NCBI GenBank assembly: GCA_027081115.1
Contig: JALWLD010000079.1
Span: 1-64,000, forward strand
Direction: 5' to 3'
Source of the DNA: Sulfurovum sp.
GTDB taxonomy: Bacteria > Campylobacterota > Campylobacteria > Campylobacterales > Sulfurovaceae
Length of the DNA: 64,000 nucleotides
The first letter of the stretch is position 1, and the number at the start of each line of letters is the position of its first letter. The notes beneath the pieces were generated by a model. It made no database searches. It was not told where the DNA came from and saw only the letters and a program-made list of their open reading frames with translations. Of this stretch, positions 19,351 through 30,259 are shown piece by piece. The translations under genes were made by a program, and so were the position numbers.

Positions 19351-21335
19351 TGAAAATAATCTATACAGATGCTCTTATAGTTGGGGGTGGTTTGGCAGGA
19401 CTCAGGTCAGCAATTGCTGCAAGAGATAAAGGGTTGGATACTATAGTTATCTCTATGGTACCAGTGAAACGTTCACATTCTGCAGCTGCACAAGGTGGTA
19501 TGCAAGCTAGTTTGGGAAATACCATTATGGGGGAAGGTGACAATGAAGATGTGCATTTCGCCGATACAGTAAAGGGGTCTGACTGGGGATGTGATCAGGA
19601 TGTGGCACGTATGTTTGTTACCACTGCACCCAAAGCCATTCGTGAGCTTGCTGCCTGGGGTGTGCCTTGGAACCGTATAGGCAAGGGTCCTCGAGAAGTG
19701 ATCATGAATGGACAAAAAGAGACCATTGTGGAAAAAGATGAAGCACACGGTCTTATTAATGCCCGGGACTTTGGCGGTACTAAAAAGTGGCGTACCTGTT
19801 ATACTTCTGATGCCACAGGACATACGATGCTGTATGCAGTTGCCAATGAAGCACTTAAACGTGAGGTAGAGATACACGATAAAAAAGAGGCGATTTCTAT
19901 CATTCACGAAGCAGGTGTCTGTGCAGGTGTGGTTGCAAGAGATTTGATCAATGGAGATTTGATTGCCTACGTGGCAAGAGGTACGATGATCGCTACGGGT
20001 GGATATGGCCGTATTTACAAACAGTCGACAAATGCCATTATCTGTAAAGGTATCGGGATAGCCATAGGTCTTGAGACGGGGATAGTGGAACTTGGCAATA
20101 TGGAAGCTGTACAGTTTCACCCTACACCTATAGTCCCTTCGGGAATTTTATTGACTGAAGGATGTCGTGGAGATGGTGGTGTTTTACGTGATAAAGACGG
20201 GTACCGATTTATGCCTGACTACGAACCTGAAAAGAAAGAGCTTGCTTCACGAGATGTGGTTTCGCGTCGTATGATTGAACATATTCGTAAGGGTAAAGGT
20301 GTCAAATCACCCAATGGAGACCATTTATGGCTGGATATCTCTATTTTGGGACGTGAACATATTGAGAAAAACCTGCATGATGTGCAAGATATTGCCAAGA
20401 CATTCAATGGTATAGACCCTGCTGATGAAGGTAAAAAGGGCTGGATGCCTGTACTGCCGATGCAGCACTACTCCATGGGTGGCATACGTGTTAAACCAAC
20501 AGGTGAAACAACCACACTTAAAGGCCTGTTCTGTGCGGGAGAAGCAGCATGTTGGGATCTGCACGGTTTTAACAGACTGGGTGGGAACTCGGTCTCTGAA
20601 GCAGTGGTAGCTGGGATGATTGTGGGAGAGTACTTTGCAGACTATTGTGCCAATACACATTTGAATACAAATACATTTACCATTGAAAAGTTTTTGGATG
20701 AGCAACTGGCATATCTCAAAGAGATACTCTCTTATGATGGTGGGAAAAATATCTTTGATATTAAAGACAGAATGCGTACGATCATGCAGGAACAAGTGGG
20801 TGTTTTCCGTAATGGAAAAGATCTTCAGGATGCTGTGATAGAACTTGAAGAACTTTTAATTATGGTGAAAGAGATCACAGTGACAGACAAGTCATTACTG
20901 AACAATCCAGAGTTGAATGAAGCATACAGGGTTACAAAAATGCTCAAACTGGCACTCTGTGTATCGAAAGGTGCACTGGATCGTACAGAGAGCCGTGGAG
21001 CGCATTATCGTGAGGATTATACAAAAAGAGATGATGAGAATTGGCTGAAGAGAACCATTGCAACCTGGCATAACCCTAATGATACTATGCCAACCATTAC
21101 GTATGAAGATATCGATATCTCCAAAATGGAGATGCCACCTGCATTTAGAGGGTATGGACGTAAAGGGGCGATCATTCTGAATGATATGAGTGCCAAAAGA
21201 GAAGAGGAGATCGCAAAGATTAAAGAGACTTTGGGAACGGTAGACCGCTTTACTTTACAAGAGGCTTTGATGGATTTTGATTTGCCAAAAGACTATAAGA
21301 GAAAAAATGAGAGAGTAGGAGTTGGATATGATTGA
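19350..21335 (+). CDS. frdA: Fumarate reductase flavoprotein subunit
   Basis: [56 protein letters not shown]. Confidence 0.97.
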   Translation: MKIIYTDALIVGGGLAGLRSAIAARDKGLDTIVISMVPVKRSHSAAAQGGMQASLGNTIMGEGDNEDVHFADTVKGSDWGCDQDVARMFVTTAPKAIRELAAWGVPWNRIGKGPREVIMNGQKETIVEKDEAHGLINARDFGGTKKWRTCYTSDATGHTMLYAVANEALKREVEIHDKKEAISIIHEAGVCAGVVARDLINGDLIAYVARGTMIATGGYGRIYKQSTNAIICKGIGIAIGLETGIVELGNMEAVQFHPTPIVPSGILLTEGCRGDGGVLRDKDGYRFMPDYEPEKKELASRDVVSRRMIEHIRKGKGVKSPNGDHLWLDISILGREHIEKNLHDVQDIAKTFNGIDPADEGKKGWMPVLPMQHYSMGGIRVKPTGETTTLKGLFCAGEAACWDLHGFNRLGGNSVSEAVVAGMIVGEYFADYCANTHLNTNTFTIEKFLDEQLAYLKEILSYDGGKNIFDIKDRMRTIMQEQVGVFRNGKDLQDAVIELEELLIMVKEITVTDKSLLNNPELNEAYRVTKMLKLALCVSKGALDRTESRGAHYREDYTKRDDENWLKRTIATWHNPNDTMPTITYEDIDISKMEMPPAFRGYGRKGAIILNDMSAKREEEIAKIKETLGTVDRFTLQEALMDFDLPKDYKRKNERVGVGYD

Positions 21336-22086
21336 TAAAAGTGCTCAAATAGATAAGAATCCTGAAGGATTCAGAGAGATTGAGATCACAGTATTTCGCT
21401 ACAACCCTCAAGATAAAGAGGATACCCCTGAGTATCAGACCTACAGACTGGTTGAGACGCCGGGAATGACACTCTATATCGCACTCATTAAGATATGGTC
21501 TACTATGGATCATCATCTCAGTTTTGACTTTGTCTGTCGTGCGGGTATCTGCGGATCTTGTTCTATGGTGGTTAACGGTAAACCCAGACTTGCCTGTAAA
21601 ACGCGTACCAATGAGTTTGAAGATGGGAAGATTACACTACTTCCCCTGCCTACCTTTAAACACATTAAAGATCTCTCCGTCGATACAGGGAACTGGATGA
21701 ATGAGATGTCAGTGAAGGTAGAGAGTTGGATTCACTCCAAAGAAGAGACGGATATTGCAGTACTTGAAAAGCGGGTTGAACCGGATGTTGCACAGGCAGT
21801 CTTTGACTTGGATCGCTGTATTGAATGCGGTATTTGTCTGGCTTCTTGTTCTACAAAGATCATGAGAGAAGATTTTGTCGGTGCAGTAGGACTGAACAGA
21901 TCTGCACGTTTTGCCATGGATCCACATGATGAGAGAACAGATGAGGAGTTTTATGAACTTATTGGTGATGACAATGGTGTTTTTGGATGTATGTCTCTTA
22001 TGGGATGTGAAGATCACTGTCCTAAAGACTTGCCGTTACAGACAAAAATTGCCTATATGCGACGTAAAATGGTCTCTCTGAAATAA
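21322..22086 (+). CDS. frdB: Fumarate reductase iron-sulfur subunit
   Basis: [11 protein letters not shown] 2Fe-2S and [28 protein letters not shown] cluster motifs. Confidence 0.97.
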   Translation: MDMIDKSAQIDKNPEGFREIEITVFRYNPQDKEDTPEYQTYRLVETPGMTLYIALIKIWSTMDHHLSFDFVCRAGICGSCSMVVNGKPRLACKTRTNEFEDGKITLLPLPTFKHIKDLSVDTGNWMNEMSVKVESWIHSKEETDIAVLEKRVEPDVAQAVFDLDRCIECGICLASCSTKIMREDFVGAVGLNRSARFAMDPHDERTDEEFYELIGDDNGVFGCMSLMGCEDHCPKDLPLQTKIAYMRRKMVSLK

Positions 22087-22088
22087 GG

Positions 22089-22706
22089 TTACTGTGATAT
22101 TAAATGAAAATGTTCTTTTAGGCTTGCACTGATTTTTTGTGCCATCTTTTTATAGCCTGCAGCATTGGGGTGGATCTGGTCACTTTTCAGTGAAGGTTGT
22201 GAAAGTATGTCACAGAGCATTCCTGAGAGAAGTGGTACCTCTTCCTCATTGGCAAGTTCTTCGTAGAGATCAAGTGTTGAGAGACCAAAGAGTGTAATGT
22301 TCGGTACAGAGACAAGTAAGACCTCTATGTGCTTCTTTTTTGCCATCTGTATCATCGTTTTTAAATTGTTTTTTAGTGCACCCATCGGCTGTTTTTGCAT
22401 AACATCATTGCCTCCAAAGAAAAGGATTATTACTTTAATGGAGGGATTATTTAAAAGTGGAGCCAAACGTCTAAGTCCCTCTTCTGAAGTATTACCATTG
22501 ATACCGGCATTGATCACTTTTATGTTTAAATCTTTTGAGAGCAGTGTGGGGTAACTCTCTTCTGGTTTCGCACCAAATCCGTAGGTCAGGCTATCGCCAA
22601 ATGCTAAAATAGTATCGTTAGATGTTAGTGTCACAGGTTTTTTCTCTTTTTTTGTGAAGGTTGCTATGACCAAAACAAGGATGATGGCAAGCAGTATATA
22701 TTTCAT
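22089..22706 (-). CDS. GDSL/SGNH arylesterase (TesA-like)
   Basis: AFGDSLTYGFGA, GGNDVM, DQIHPNAAGY. Confidence 0.9.
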   Translation of the reverse strand: MKYILLAIILVLVIATFTKKEKKPVTLTSNDTILAFGDSLTYGFGAKPEESYPTLLSKDLNIKVINAGINGNTSEEGLRRLAPLLNNPSIKVIILFFGGNDVMQKQPMGALKNNLKTMIQMAKKKHIEVLLVSVPNITLFGLSTLDLYEELANEEEVPLLSGMLCDILSQPSLKSDQIHPNAAGYKKMAQKISASLKEHFHLISQ

Positions 22707-22786
22707 AAGATTTCCTTAGTATAGAGACTATTATAGTATAATTTCAGTAATGAAAATCACAGATCTTGAAATAGAGGAACGTTTTA

Positions 22787-25015
22787 GTGTCAGAGCAACA
22801 GACCCATGAAAAATCTATCATACAAAAACTAGACCTTGATGGTTATATAGAACAGTTTAAATACTTTTTAGCCAGAGAAAAATCAGTAGCTATGATGGGT
22901 GATATCAATCAGCATTACCGTTATTTGCAGGCACTCTCTTTGGTTCAGTTTCCTCAGCCTAAAGAGGTACCCAATCTAGATAGAGAACTCAATTATATTA
23001 AAAAGCAGGCAGTACTCTCTTTGGATGAGATCTATGCATTTGTCACAATGTTTTCTTATTTCAATACGCTAAAAGCAGTAGGTTTTGCAGAACCATTGCG
23101 TAGTTGGATACATGGTGTGGAGATACCTGATGAGATTGTCGAGATCATAGGATACTTTACAGAAGAAGGAGAGATCAACCCGGAACGGGACCCGGAACTC
23201 TATAAGCTTGAACGTGCGATCAAGCAAAACAAAATAGATATTAAAGAGACACTTTACAAATTGGCCCATTCAAGTAGGTTACGTGACTATTTGGTGGATA
23301 CTCAGATACACTTTAACGGCGGAGAGGAGACCCTGCTGGTACGTGGAGGGTTTAACAATGCTATTAAGGCGACGGTGGTTGCCAGGTCTCCGGGAGGGTT
23401 TTTTTATATTATTCCACAAAGTATTTCTCATCTTAAAGAGAAAGAGTCAGCACTGCTTAGCAATAAAGAGGAGTTGATCTACTGCTACTGTAAAGAGATA
23501 TCCGCAGTCTTTTTTAGATGGGAACGTTTTTTAGCCTATATTAACAAAGAGTATGATCGTTTTGACCATTATCAGGCACGGGTTAGTTTTGCCAGAGCCA
23601 AAGAGTATGAGTTTATTCTGCCAACGAAGAGCAAACGCATTAAATTACAGGATTTTGCACATCCTGCTATAGAAAACCCTGTACCGGTCACTATGGATAT
23701 GAACAAGCAGATCATGTTGGTCACGGGAGTCAATGCTGGTGGTAAAACGATGTTACTCAAGTCTATGCTCTCCGCAGTCTATATGAGTAAATACCTTTTA
23801 CCTTTCAAGTGTGATGCTTCCAAAACAGAAGTGGGACACTATAAGAGTATTGAAGCGGTCATTGATGACCCTCAGTCAGTTAAAAATGATATTTCTACTT
23901 TTGCCGGACGTATGCAGGAGTTTGCCAAACTTTTTGCTAAAGAAGATGCCATCGTGGGTGTAGATGAGATAGAACTGGGAACAGACTCTGACGAAGCGGC
24001 ATCACTCTTTAGAGTTATGCTGGACGAACTTCGTAAAAAAGGGATAACCTTTATTGTAACGACCCACCATAAGCGTTTGGCATCATTGATGGCTTCTGAT
24101 GATGAGGTAGAATTGATCGCTGCACTTTATGATGAAGAGCGACGGGTACCAACCTATACTTTCTTACAGGGAAGCATTGGAAAATCCTATGCCTTTGAGA
24201 CTGCACAGCGTTATGGTGTACCTGTAGCTATTGTGAATAAAGCCAAAGAGGTCTATGGAGAAGACAAAGAGAATCTCAATGAACTCATAGAACGCTCAAC
24301 TACACTTGAACGTGAAATGAGACTCAAAATTGCCAAGGTGGATGAGGAACTTAAAGTTGTAGAGAAGCAGAAGCAAAAGTTGCTTGATGAAGAGCATACA
24401 CTCAAAGAGAGTCATAGAAAAGCCATTGCCACACTGGAGAACCGTTACAACGCAGCAACCAAAAAAGCACGTGAAGCTTTGAAAGCCAAAGAGTCTACAG
24501 AAGGAAGAAGATTGCTCAATGTGGCACATCAGCGTAAAGACTTTAAACAAAAAGAGATGGTAAAGGTAGCAGAAGAGCCTTTAAAGGAGGGCGATAAAGT
24601 CAAGTACCGTTCTCATAAAGGAGAACTGATCTCTTTAAGAGGTAAAGATGCAACTATCATTGTAGATGGACTTAAAATGCGTGTACCGCTCTCTCAACTG
24701 AAACGCAGAGGTGATACACCCAATGTAAAACTAAAGCCCAAAGCAAGAGACCCCAAATCCAATGTCTCTGTGGAAAGATCAGGTGCCTCTGTCTCCGTGA
24801 AGCTACTGGGTATGTATGCTGATGAAGCGATAGATACAGTAGACAAATTCCTCTCCGATGCACTGGTCAACAACCTTTCAGAAGTACAGATCATTCATGG
24901 AACAGGTGGGGGTGTACTCTCCAAAATTGTGGGGGAGTATTTGAAAAAGCATCCAAAGATCCAAAAATTCTACAGAATGCCGGGTAATCTTGGTATTACC
25001 GTTGTTGAGTTGTAG
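22787..25015 (+). CDS. mutS2: Endonuclease MutS2 with C-terminal Smr domain
   Basis: VTGVNAGGKTMLLKS Walker A, VDEIELGTDSDE; C-terminal VQIIHGTGGGVLSKIVGEYLK Smr sequence. Confidence 0.93.
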   Translation: MSEQQTHEKSIIQKLDLDGYIEQFKYFLAREKSVAMMGDINQHYRYLQALSLVQFPQPKEVPNLDRELNYIKKQAVLSLDEIYAFVTMFSYFNTLKAVGFAEPLRSWIHGVEIPDEIVEIIGYFTEEGEINPERDPELYKLERAIKQNKIDIKETLYKLAHSSRLRDYLVDTQIHFNGGEETLLVRGGFNNAIKATVVARSPGGFFYIIPQSISHLKEKESALLSNKEELIYCYCKEISAVFFRWERFLAYINKEYDRFDHYQARVSFARAKEYEFILPTKSKRIKLQDFAHPAIENPVPVTMDMNKQIMLVTGVNAGGKTMLLKSMLSAVYMSKYLLPFKCDASKTEVGHYKSIEAVIDDPQSVKNDISTFAGRMQEFAKLFAKEDAIVGVDEIELGTDSDEAASLFRVMLDELRKKGITFIVTTHHKRLASLMASDDEVELIAALYDEERRVPTYTFLQGSIGKSYAFETAQRYGVPVAIVNKAKEVYGEDKENLNELIERSTTLEREMRLKIAKVDEELKVVEKQKQKLLDEEHTLKESHRKAIATLENRYNAATKKAREALKAKESTEGRRLLNVAHQRKDFKQKEMVKVAEEPLKEGDKVKYRSHKGELISLRGKDATIIVDGLKMRVPLSQLKRRGDTPNVKLKPKARDPKSNVSVERSGASVSVKLLGMYADEAIDTVDKFLSDALVNNLSEVQIIHGTGGGVLSKIVGEYLKKHPKIQKFYRMPGNLGITVVEL

Positions 25016-25074
25016 GCAAATTTTTAACTCTAAAGGGTATAATATAGGAATTATTAAAATCGTGGGAGATATTT

Positions 25075-25641
25075 GTGAATATTCAAGATGTGAAAACAGA
25101 ATTAAGTGGTGATGAAAAAGTACTTGAGAGTGCCTTTAAACTTGAAACACTTTATAAAAAATATAAATATATTATTTGGGGTGTATCCGCTGCGATCGTA
25201 TTTTTTTTCCTTTCTCAAACCATTATGCAGAGTATGAAAGAGGCAAAACTTGAAGAGGCGAATAAAGCTTTTTTAACCTTACAAAAGTCTCCTGACAATG
25301 CAGAAGCATTGGCAACACTTAAAACAAAAAACCCTGCATTGTTTGAACTCTACAGTTTTTCAAAAGCAGCACATAGCAGTGATGCCAAAACTCTACAGTC
25401 ATTGGCTTCAAGTAAAAATGAGATTATTGCAGATGCCAGTAAATATACAGTAGCAGTTATTGATAAAAAACCTGTTGACTCCAAACTCTATGCAGAATTG
25501 GCACTCTTTGAAGAGGCATACCTCGCCATTAAATCAGGAGACACAGCAAGTGCAAAAGCGAAGTTGGAACTCATAGATGACCGTTCAGCACTTCAAATGT
25601 TAACACAGCTTCTTGAACACTCAATGATAAAGGCAAAATAA
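25075..25641 (+). CDS. Conserved hypothetical membrane-anchored protein
   Basis: 188 aa, one N-terminal TM, alpha-helical remainder. Confidence 0.55.
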   Translation: MNIQDVKTELSGDEKVLESAFKLETLYKKYKYIIWGVSAAIVFFFLSQTIMQSMKEAKLEEANKAFLTLQKSPDNAEALATLKTKNPALFELYSFSKAAHSSDAKTLQSLASSKNEIIADASKYTVAVIDKKPVDSKLYAELALFEEAYLAIKSGDTASAKAKLELIDDRSALQMLTQLLEHSMIKAK

Positions 25642-26666
25642 TGAGATTTTTACGCTCTGAAATATCGCTTGTTGTATTTGCTGCTGCATCGTTGATTTTT
25701 TCGGGATGTAGTTCAAAGAAATATTTTGAACCTGCCCAGGTTTTTTCTGCCAGTGGTGCTGCTAGTTCTTATGGTGGAGAGATTATTGACCAGAGTCGTG
25801 ACGGTGCAACACTTAAAAGTGGACATTACATTTCGAAAAAAGGGATATCTTCTATTAATCTGGGAGAAGGGTATAGATTTTTATCTGAAAATGGTAACTA
25901 TGTTTTAGCAAGTAACCCTAAAGGATCGCTCAAGATCATTAAGAAGAGTACGGGAAAAACGTTAAGAACAGTACCTATGACCGTACCTATTGTGGCAGCA
26001 TCTATCAAAAATGGTATTATCGCATATATTTTAAATGACAATACCTTTGGGATTTACTCTGTGGTAAGCGATAAAAAGTTATTTGAAAACAAATCTGAAA
26101 TTACCTATGCTATAGATACAAGAGCAGCAACGCCAATGTATATTGATAATCTGGTTGTTTTACCTATGCTCGATGGCAAGCTGATCGTAGTAGACAAGAA
26201 TGATCCTGAGAATGCAACCATTATCTATTTGAGTTCAGAACCGGCATTTAATAATGTTATCTATCTTTCTCGTTTAGGTGATACTATGGTGGCAGCTACA
26301 CCTAGAAAGCTTATCACTATTGGTACAGAAGGACAGAATGAATTACGTGCCAATATTTCGGATGTGGCACTCTTAAACGGATATATTTATCTCTTTACAA
26401 AAGAGGGAGAGATAATAAAATTAGATACAGCACTCAATGAAAAAGCCAAAAAGAAATTTAAATTTGCACACTTCTCTGCTTCTACTGCAGTGAATGGAAA
26501 AGTGTATGGTTTAGATCAGCAGGGTTCACTTATTGTGCTGAACAGCACATTGACCAAGTACAAGATCTATGATATTGGTGAAGTGAAAACACCGGTCTAC
26601 ATTAGCGGAGACAAACTTTACAAAGATGGAAAGATAATCCACCTTTCAAAACTAGGTTATGAATAA
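25641..26666 (+). CDS. Putative lipoprotein with beta-propeller-like repeats
   Basis: Lipobox LIFSGC; repeated NGxIxY/DGKLIVVDK blades. Confidence 0.6.
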   Translation: MRFLRSEISLVVFAAASLIFSGCSSKKYFEPAQVFSASGAASSYGGEIIDQSRDGATLKSGHYISKKGISSINLGEGYRFLSENGNYVLASNPKGSLKIIKKSTGKTLRTVPMTVPIVAASIKNGIIAYILNDNTFGIYSVVSDKKLFENKSEITYAIDTRAATPMYIDNLVVLPMLDGKLIVVDKNDPENATIIYLSSEPAFNNVIYLSRLGDTMVAATPRKLITIGTEGQNELRANISDVALLNGYIYLFTKEGEIIKLDTALNEKAKKKFKFAHFSASTAVNGKVYGLDQQGSLIVLNSTLTKYKIYDIGEVKTPVYISGDKLYKDGKIIHLSKLGYE

Positions 26667-27477
26667 CGATATACTACTCGCTTTTGAAGAGTATCTGAGT
26701 GTTACAAAAGCACTGGATACTCAGACCATCTCTTCGTATCTAGGCGATCTGAATCAGCTTGAAACATTTACCCAAAAATCCCTTACAAAACTGGATACAA
26801 CAGATGTCTTGCAATTCCTGTCCAGCTTTGACAATAAACGCACACTTAACCGAAAACTCTCTTCTATCAATACATTTTTTCATTTTTGTCATATAAAGAA
26901 TTTTTCTTATGAAAAGATCAAGATCCCTATGGCAAAAGTACCGAAAAACCTGCCAAAATACCTCTCACCCGAAGAGATTTTGCAGGGTCTGGAACTGATA
27001 GACCGAAGTAGTGTGGCAGGGTTGCGTGACTATGCACTTATTTTGTTTCTCTATGCCAGTGGCTGTCGTATCTCGGAAGCATTGTCAGTACAGCGTTCTG
27101 ACATTTTAGAGGGGTGGCTCAAGATCCGTTTTGCAAAAGGGGAGAAGGAGAGGGTGGTACCATTGGCACCCGTGGCAACAGAAGCTCTGGAGCAGTACCT
27201 TGAAGCTCAAGATATGTCCAGTTCCTACATCTGGCTCAATTATAAAGGAGATCCGTTGAGTCGTATCTCTGCCTATAAGATCGTGAAAAAGTATTTAGGT
27301 GTCTCCCCCCATGTGTTGCGTCACTCTTTTGCCTCGTCACTCATTATTGGTGGTGCAGACCTTCGTGTGGTACAGGAGTTACTTGGACATGCCTCTTTAG
27401 AGACTACACAGATCTATACACATATCCAAAAACAAAATTTGGAAGAGACAATGACACGCTATCATCCTTTGGGTTGA
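26659..27477 (+). CDS. Tyrosine recombinase (Xer family)
   Basis: SGCRISEAL, SPHVLRHSFASSLIIGGADLRVVQELLGHASLETTQIYTH catalytic R-H-R-H-Y block. Confidence 0.92.
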   Translation: MNNDILLAFEEYLSVTKALDTQTISSYLGDLNQLETFTQKSLTKLDTTDVLQFLSSFDNKRTLNRKLSSINTFFHFCHIKNFSYEKIKIPMAKVPKNLPKYLSPEEILQGLELIDRSSVAGLRDYALILFLYASGCRISEALSVQRSDILEGWLKIRFAKGEKERVVPLAPVATEALEQYLEAQDMSSSYIWLNYKGDPLSRISAYKIVKKYLGVSPHVLRHSFASSLIIGGADLRVVQELLGHASLETTQIYTHIQKQNLEETMTRYHPLG

Positions 27478-27489
27478 TTTAGGTATGAT

Positions 27490-27828
27490 ATGGGCATGAA
27501 AAAGATCGTAGAATACTTACACAGTAAAAAGCTTATTTTTAAGTCTCTAAAAGAGATAAGCCCAAAAGAACTAGGCTCAAGAAAGAAGGTACAGCTCTAT
27601 TTGGGAGTTGATCTAAAAGAGTATTATACTTTAGTAATGGTTGTAGAAAAGAAAAGTAGGATTTTACGTAAAGAAGCAGAGACTTTCATGCAGTTACATG
27701 AAGATTTGGAAAAATATCTGGATTCTAGAATCACTAAGAAATATATCATCATCAGAGCACCTTTGTGTTCTAAAGCCAAATCATTATTGGAAGAGCATGG
27801 GTGGACAGTCTATCATGAGTCTGTATAG
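27490..27828 (+). CDS. Conserved hypothetical protein
   Basis: 112 aa ORF co-directional with xer and coaX. Confidence 0.55.
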   Translation: MGMKKIVEYLHSKKLIFKSLKEISPKELGSRKKVQLYLGVDLKEYYTLVMVVEKKSRILRKEAETFMQLHEDLEKYLDSRITKKYIIIRAPLCSKAKSLLEEHGWTVYHESV

Positions 27829-27834
27829 GGGTGC

Positions 27835-28461
27835 ATGATGTTATTGGCAGATATTGGTAATACCCATTTTCACATCTATCATGGAGATTCAGTAGAACAT
27901 CTCTCTTATGCTAAGGCCATTGAAAAGTACAAAGAACAAAAGCTTTGCTATATCTCTGTAAAACATCAACTCTCTAAAGTAATAGAGCAAATCAGCCAAT
28001 GGAAGAACATCTCTTCTATGGTACATATAGACGGAGAGTATGAAACTATGGGTGTAGACAGACGGGCACTTTGTTTAAGTTATGAAAACGGTGTATTTGT
28101 AGATGCCGGTTCTGCCATTACTGTAGATGTTGTAGAAGAGGGAAGATACCTTGGCGGGTATATCTTTCCTGGTTTAAAAACCATGATAAAAAGTTATGAA
28201 GATATCTCTCCATTATTAAAAACAGAGCTAAACAGAACAATATCATTGGCTCAGCTTCCTTCTACAACAAAAGAGCAGATAAGCTATGGTATAATCGCGT
28301 CAATAAAAGCACTCATAGACAAACACAGCAAAGAAAAACCCCTCTATTTTACCGGTGGAGACGGCAAGTTTTTGTCTACCTTTTTCGAAACATCTCTTTA
28401 TGATGAAGCGTTGGTTTTTCAAGGGTTGAGACATGCGTTAAAGGAGTATGAATTATGTTAA
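27835..28461 (+). CDS. coaX: Type III pantothenate kinase
   Basis: LLADIGNTHFHI, VDAGSAITVDVV, GGYIFPGLKTM. Confidence 0.92.
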   Translation: MMLLADIGNTHFHIYHGDSVEHLSYAKAIEKYKEQKLCYISVKHQLSKVIEQISQWKNISSMVHIDGEYETMGVDRRALCLSYENGVFVDAGSAITVDVVEEGRYLGGYIFPGLKTMIKSYEDISPLLKTELNRTISLAQLPSTTKEQISYGIIASIKALIDKHSKEKPLYFTGGDGKFLSTFFETSLYDEALVFQGLRHALKEYELC

Positions 28462-29075
28462 CAGTAGCACTTCCGAAAGGAAGAATTGCAGAGCAGACTT
28501 TAGAGATATTTGCTGAAATCTTTGGTGGAGAGTTTAAATTTGAGGGTAGAGAACTCATTTTGGATATGGGAGATTTTCGTTTTCTAAATGTACGTAATCA
28601 AGATGTACCAACCTATGTAGAACACGGTGCAGCTGATATTGGTGTGGTTGGTCTTGATGTAATTACAGAAAAAGAGCTCGACATCATCCAATTGCTCGAT
28701 ATGCAGCTTGGAAAATGTAAAGTGGCTATTGGTATTAAAAATGAAGATGAACTGGACTGGTCCCGTCCCAACATTAAAGTAGCTACAAAAATGGTAAACA
28801 TCACGAAGAACTATTTTGCGCAAAAAGCAGTGGGTGTAGAAGTGGTAAAGCTATATGGTTCTATTGAGCTGGCACCTTTGGTCGGTTTGGCAGATGCTAT
28901 TGTAGATATTGTAGAGACAGGCAATACTATGCGTGAGAATGGCCTGAAAGTTGCAGAAGATATTATGGATTCTTCTGCGCACCTCATTGCCAATAAAAAC
29001 AGTTTCTATGCTAAAAAAGGTGAGATCCTTTCTCTTTATGAAAAAATAAAAACTGTTGTAGAAAGAAATGCCTAA
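28455..29075 (+). CDS. hisG: ATP phosphoribosyltransferase, short form
   Basis: VALPKGRIAEQTL, GLADAIVDIVETGNTMRENGL; 206 aa, no C-terminal regulatory domain. Confidence 0.95.
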   Translation: MLTVALPKGRIAEQTLEIFAEIFGGEFKFEGRELILDMGDFRFLNVRNQDVPTYVEHGAADIGVVGLDVITEKELDIIQLLDMQLGKCKVAIGIKNEDELDWSRPNIKVATKMVNITKNYFAQKAVGVEVVKLYGSIELAPLVGLADAIVDIVETGNTMRENGLKVAEDIMDSSAHLIANKNSFYAKKGEILSLYEKIKTVVERNA

Positions 29076-29772
29076 CAGTTCTGATTCACTTGACCTCTAC
29101 GCGAAAGTAGAAGATCTTTTAGGTGTAAAAGAGGCTGCTCCAGGTCTCTATGCCCATTACCTTCTTTTTTTAAATACTCAAGACTTTGATAGCTTACTGG
29201 ATGTGGGTTGTGGCTCTGGAGATTTCTTACGCCAGATACAGGGCGCATTGGGGATTTCTCAAGTCAAAGGGATCGACCTCAGTCCATTTATGGTGGCACA
29301 AACCCTTGAACAAGGCTATGATGCGGAGTGCATAGACTTATGCGATTTAGACGGTACGTATGACGTGATAACAGCAGTCTTTGATATGGTCAACTATCTG
29401 AACAAAGAGCAGTTGGCTTCTTTTCTCTCCTGCGTGAAAGATCACTTAAATGAAGGTGGTGTTTTTTTGTGCGATATCAACACCCTATTTGGTTTTGAAA
29501 ATGTAGCAGTGGGCTCTTTCATTGTAGATGACGAAGATCGGTTTTTAGCAGTTGACAGTGATTTTGAAAATGGAGAATATATTTCAGAATTTACTCTGTT
29601 TGAAAAAGGGGAACACTGCTTTAAAAAGTCACAAGAGACGATCCGACAGTATTATCATACAGTTGATGAAATTGTGAAGTTGAGTGGTTTTTCTTTATTG
29701 CAACATGACCAAGTCCATCTCTATGAGCTGGAAGAATCAGATAAGAGGTTTATGGTACTACAGAAAATATAA
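29068..29772 (+). CDS. Class I SAM-dependent methyltransferase
   Basis: LLDVGCGSGDFLRQI SAM-binding motif. Confidence 0.88.
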   Translation: MPNSSDSLDLYAKVEDLLGVKEAAPGLYAHYLLFLNTQDFDSLLDVGCGSGDFLRQIQGALGISQVKGIDLSPFMVAQTLEQGYDAECIDLCDLDGTYDVITAVFDMVNYLNKEQLASFLSCVKDHLNEGGVFLCDINTLFGFENVAVGSFIVDDEDRFLAVDSDFENGEYISEFTLFEKGEHCFKKSQETIRQYYHTVDEIVKLSGFSLLQHDQVHLYELEESDKRFMVLQKI

Positions 29773-29794
29773 AGAAATGTACTTTCTAGTAGAT

Positions 29795-30259
29795 TTAATT
29801 TTTTCCAGGCTCTAAACTTTTAATAAGTTCATACTTCGAGTAGTCACCACTTTTTTTTGCTTCTTTATATGCAGCATTTAATGACTTTCTCCATTCAACT
29901 CTGGCTTTACGATAACGATTTCGTTCTTGTATCTGCTGTTTATGTTGCTCTAAACGAAGCAAACGCTTCGACACTATCTCTTGGTTCTTTTGGAACTTAA
30001 TGTTTCCTTGATCTTTTTTAGTGTCGACTAAAACAGTTTTTTTGGGTACATTATTGCCATTTACGACAAGAGGTTCTTTTTCTTTTAGAAGAGAAGATCC
30101 CCCTTGTGGACCCTTTCCCTTTTCTCTATTTACGGTTGCTTCTCGATTTTCAATAATATTCTCTTTTGACTGCATAGTGTATGCAGTCCAGCCCATCAGA
30201 ATTATAAGAAAAGCTCCGCCTGTCAAAAGTTCTTTTTTCATTTTAGAGTATTTATACAA
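29795..30259 (-). CDS. Hypothetical membrane-anchored protein
   Basis: 154 aa, N-terminal TM; immediately follows the lipoprotein gene on the same strand. Confidence 0.5.
   Translation of the reverse strand: MYKYSKMKKELLTGGAFLIILMGWTAYTMQSKENIIENREATVNREKGKGPQGGSSLLKEKEPLVVNGNNVPKKTVLVDTKKDQGNIKFQKNQEIVSKRLLRLEQHKQQIQERNRYRKARVEWRKSLNAAYKEAKKSGDYSKYELIKSLEPGKN

Noticed and set aside
26659-27477. Tyrosine recombinase as evidence for an integrated element
   Set aside because: It is embedded in housekeeping genes and has the compact Xer layout; no att-like repeats or phage genes nearby.
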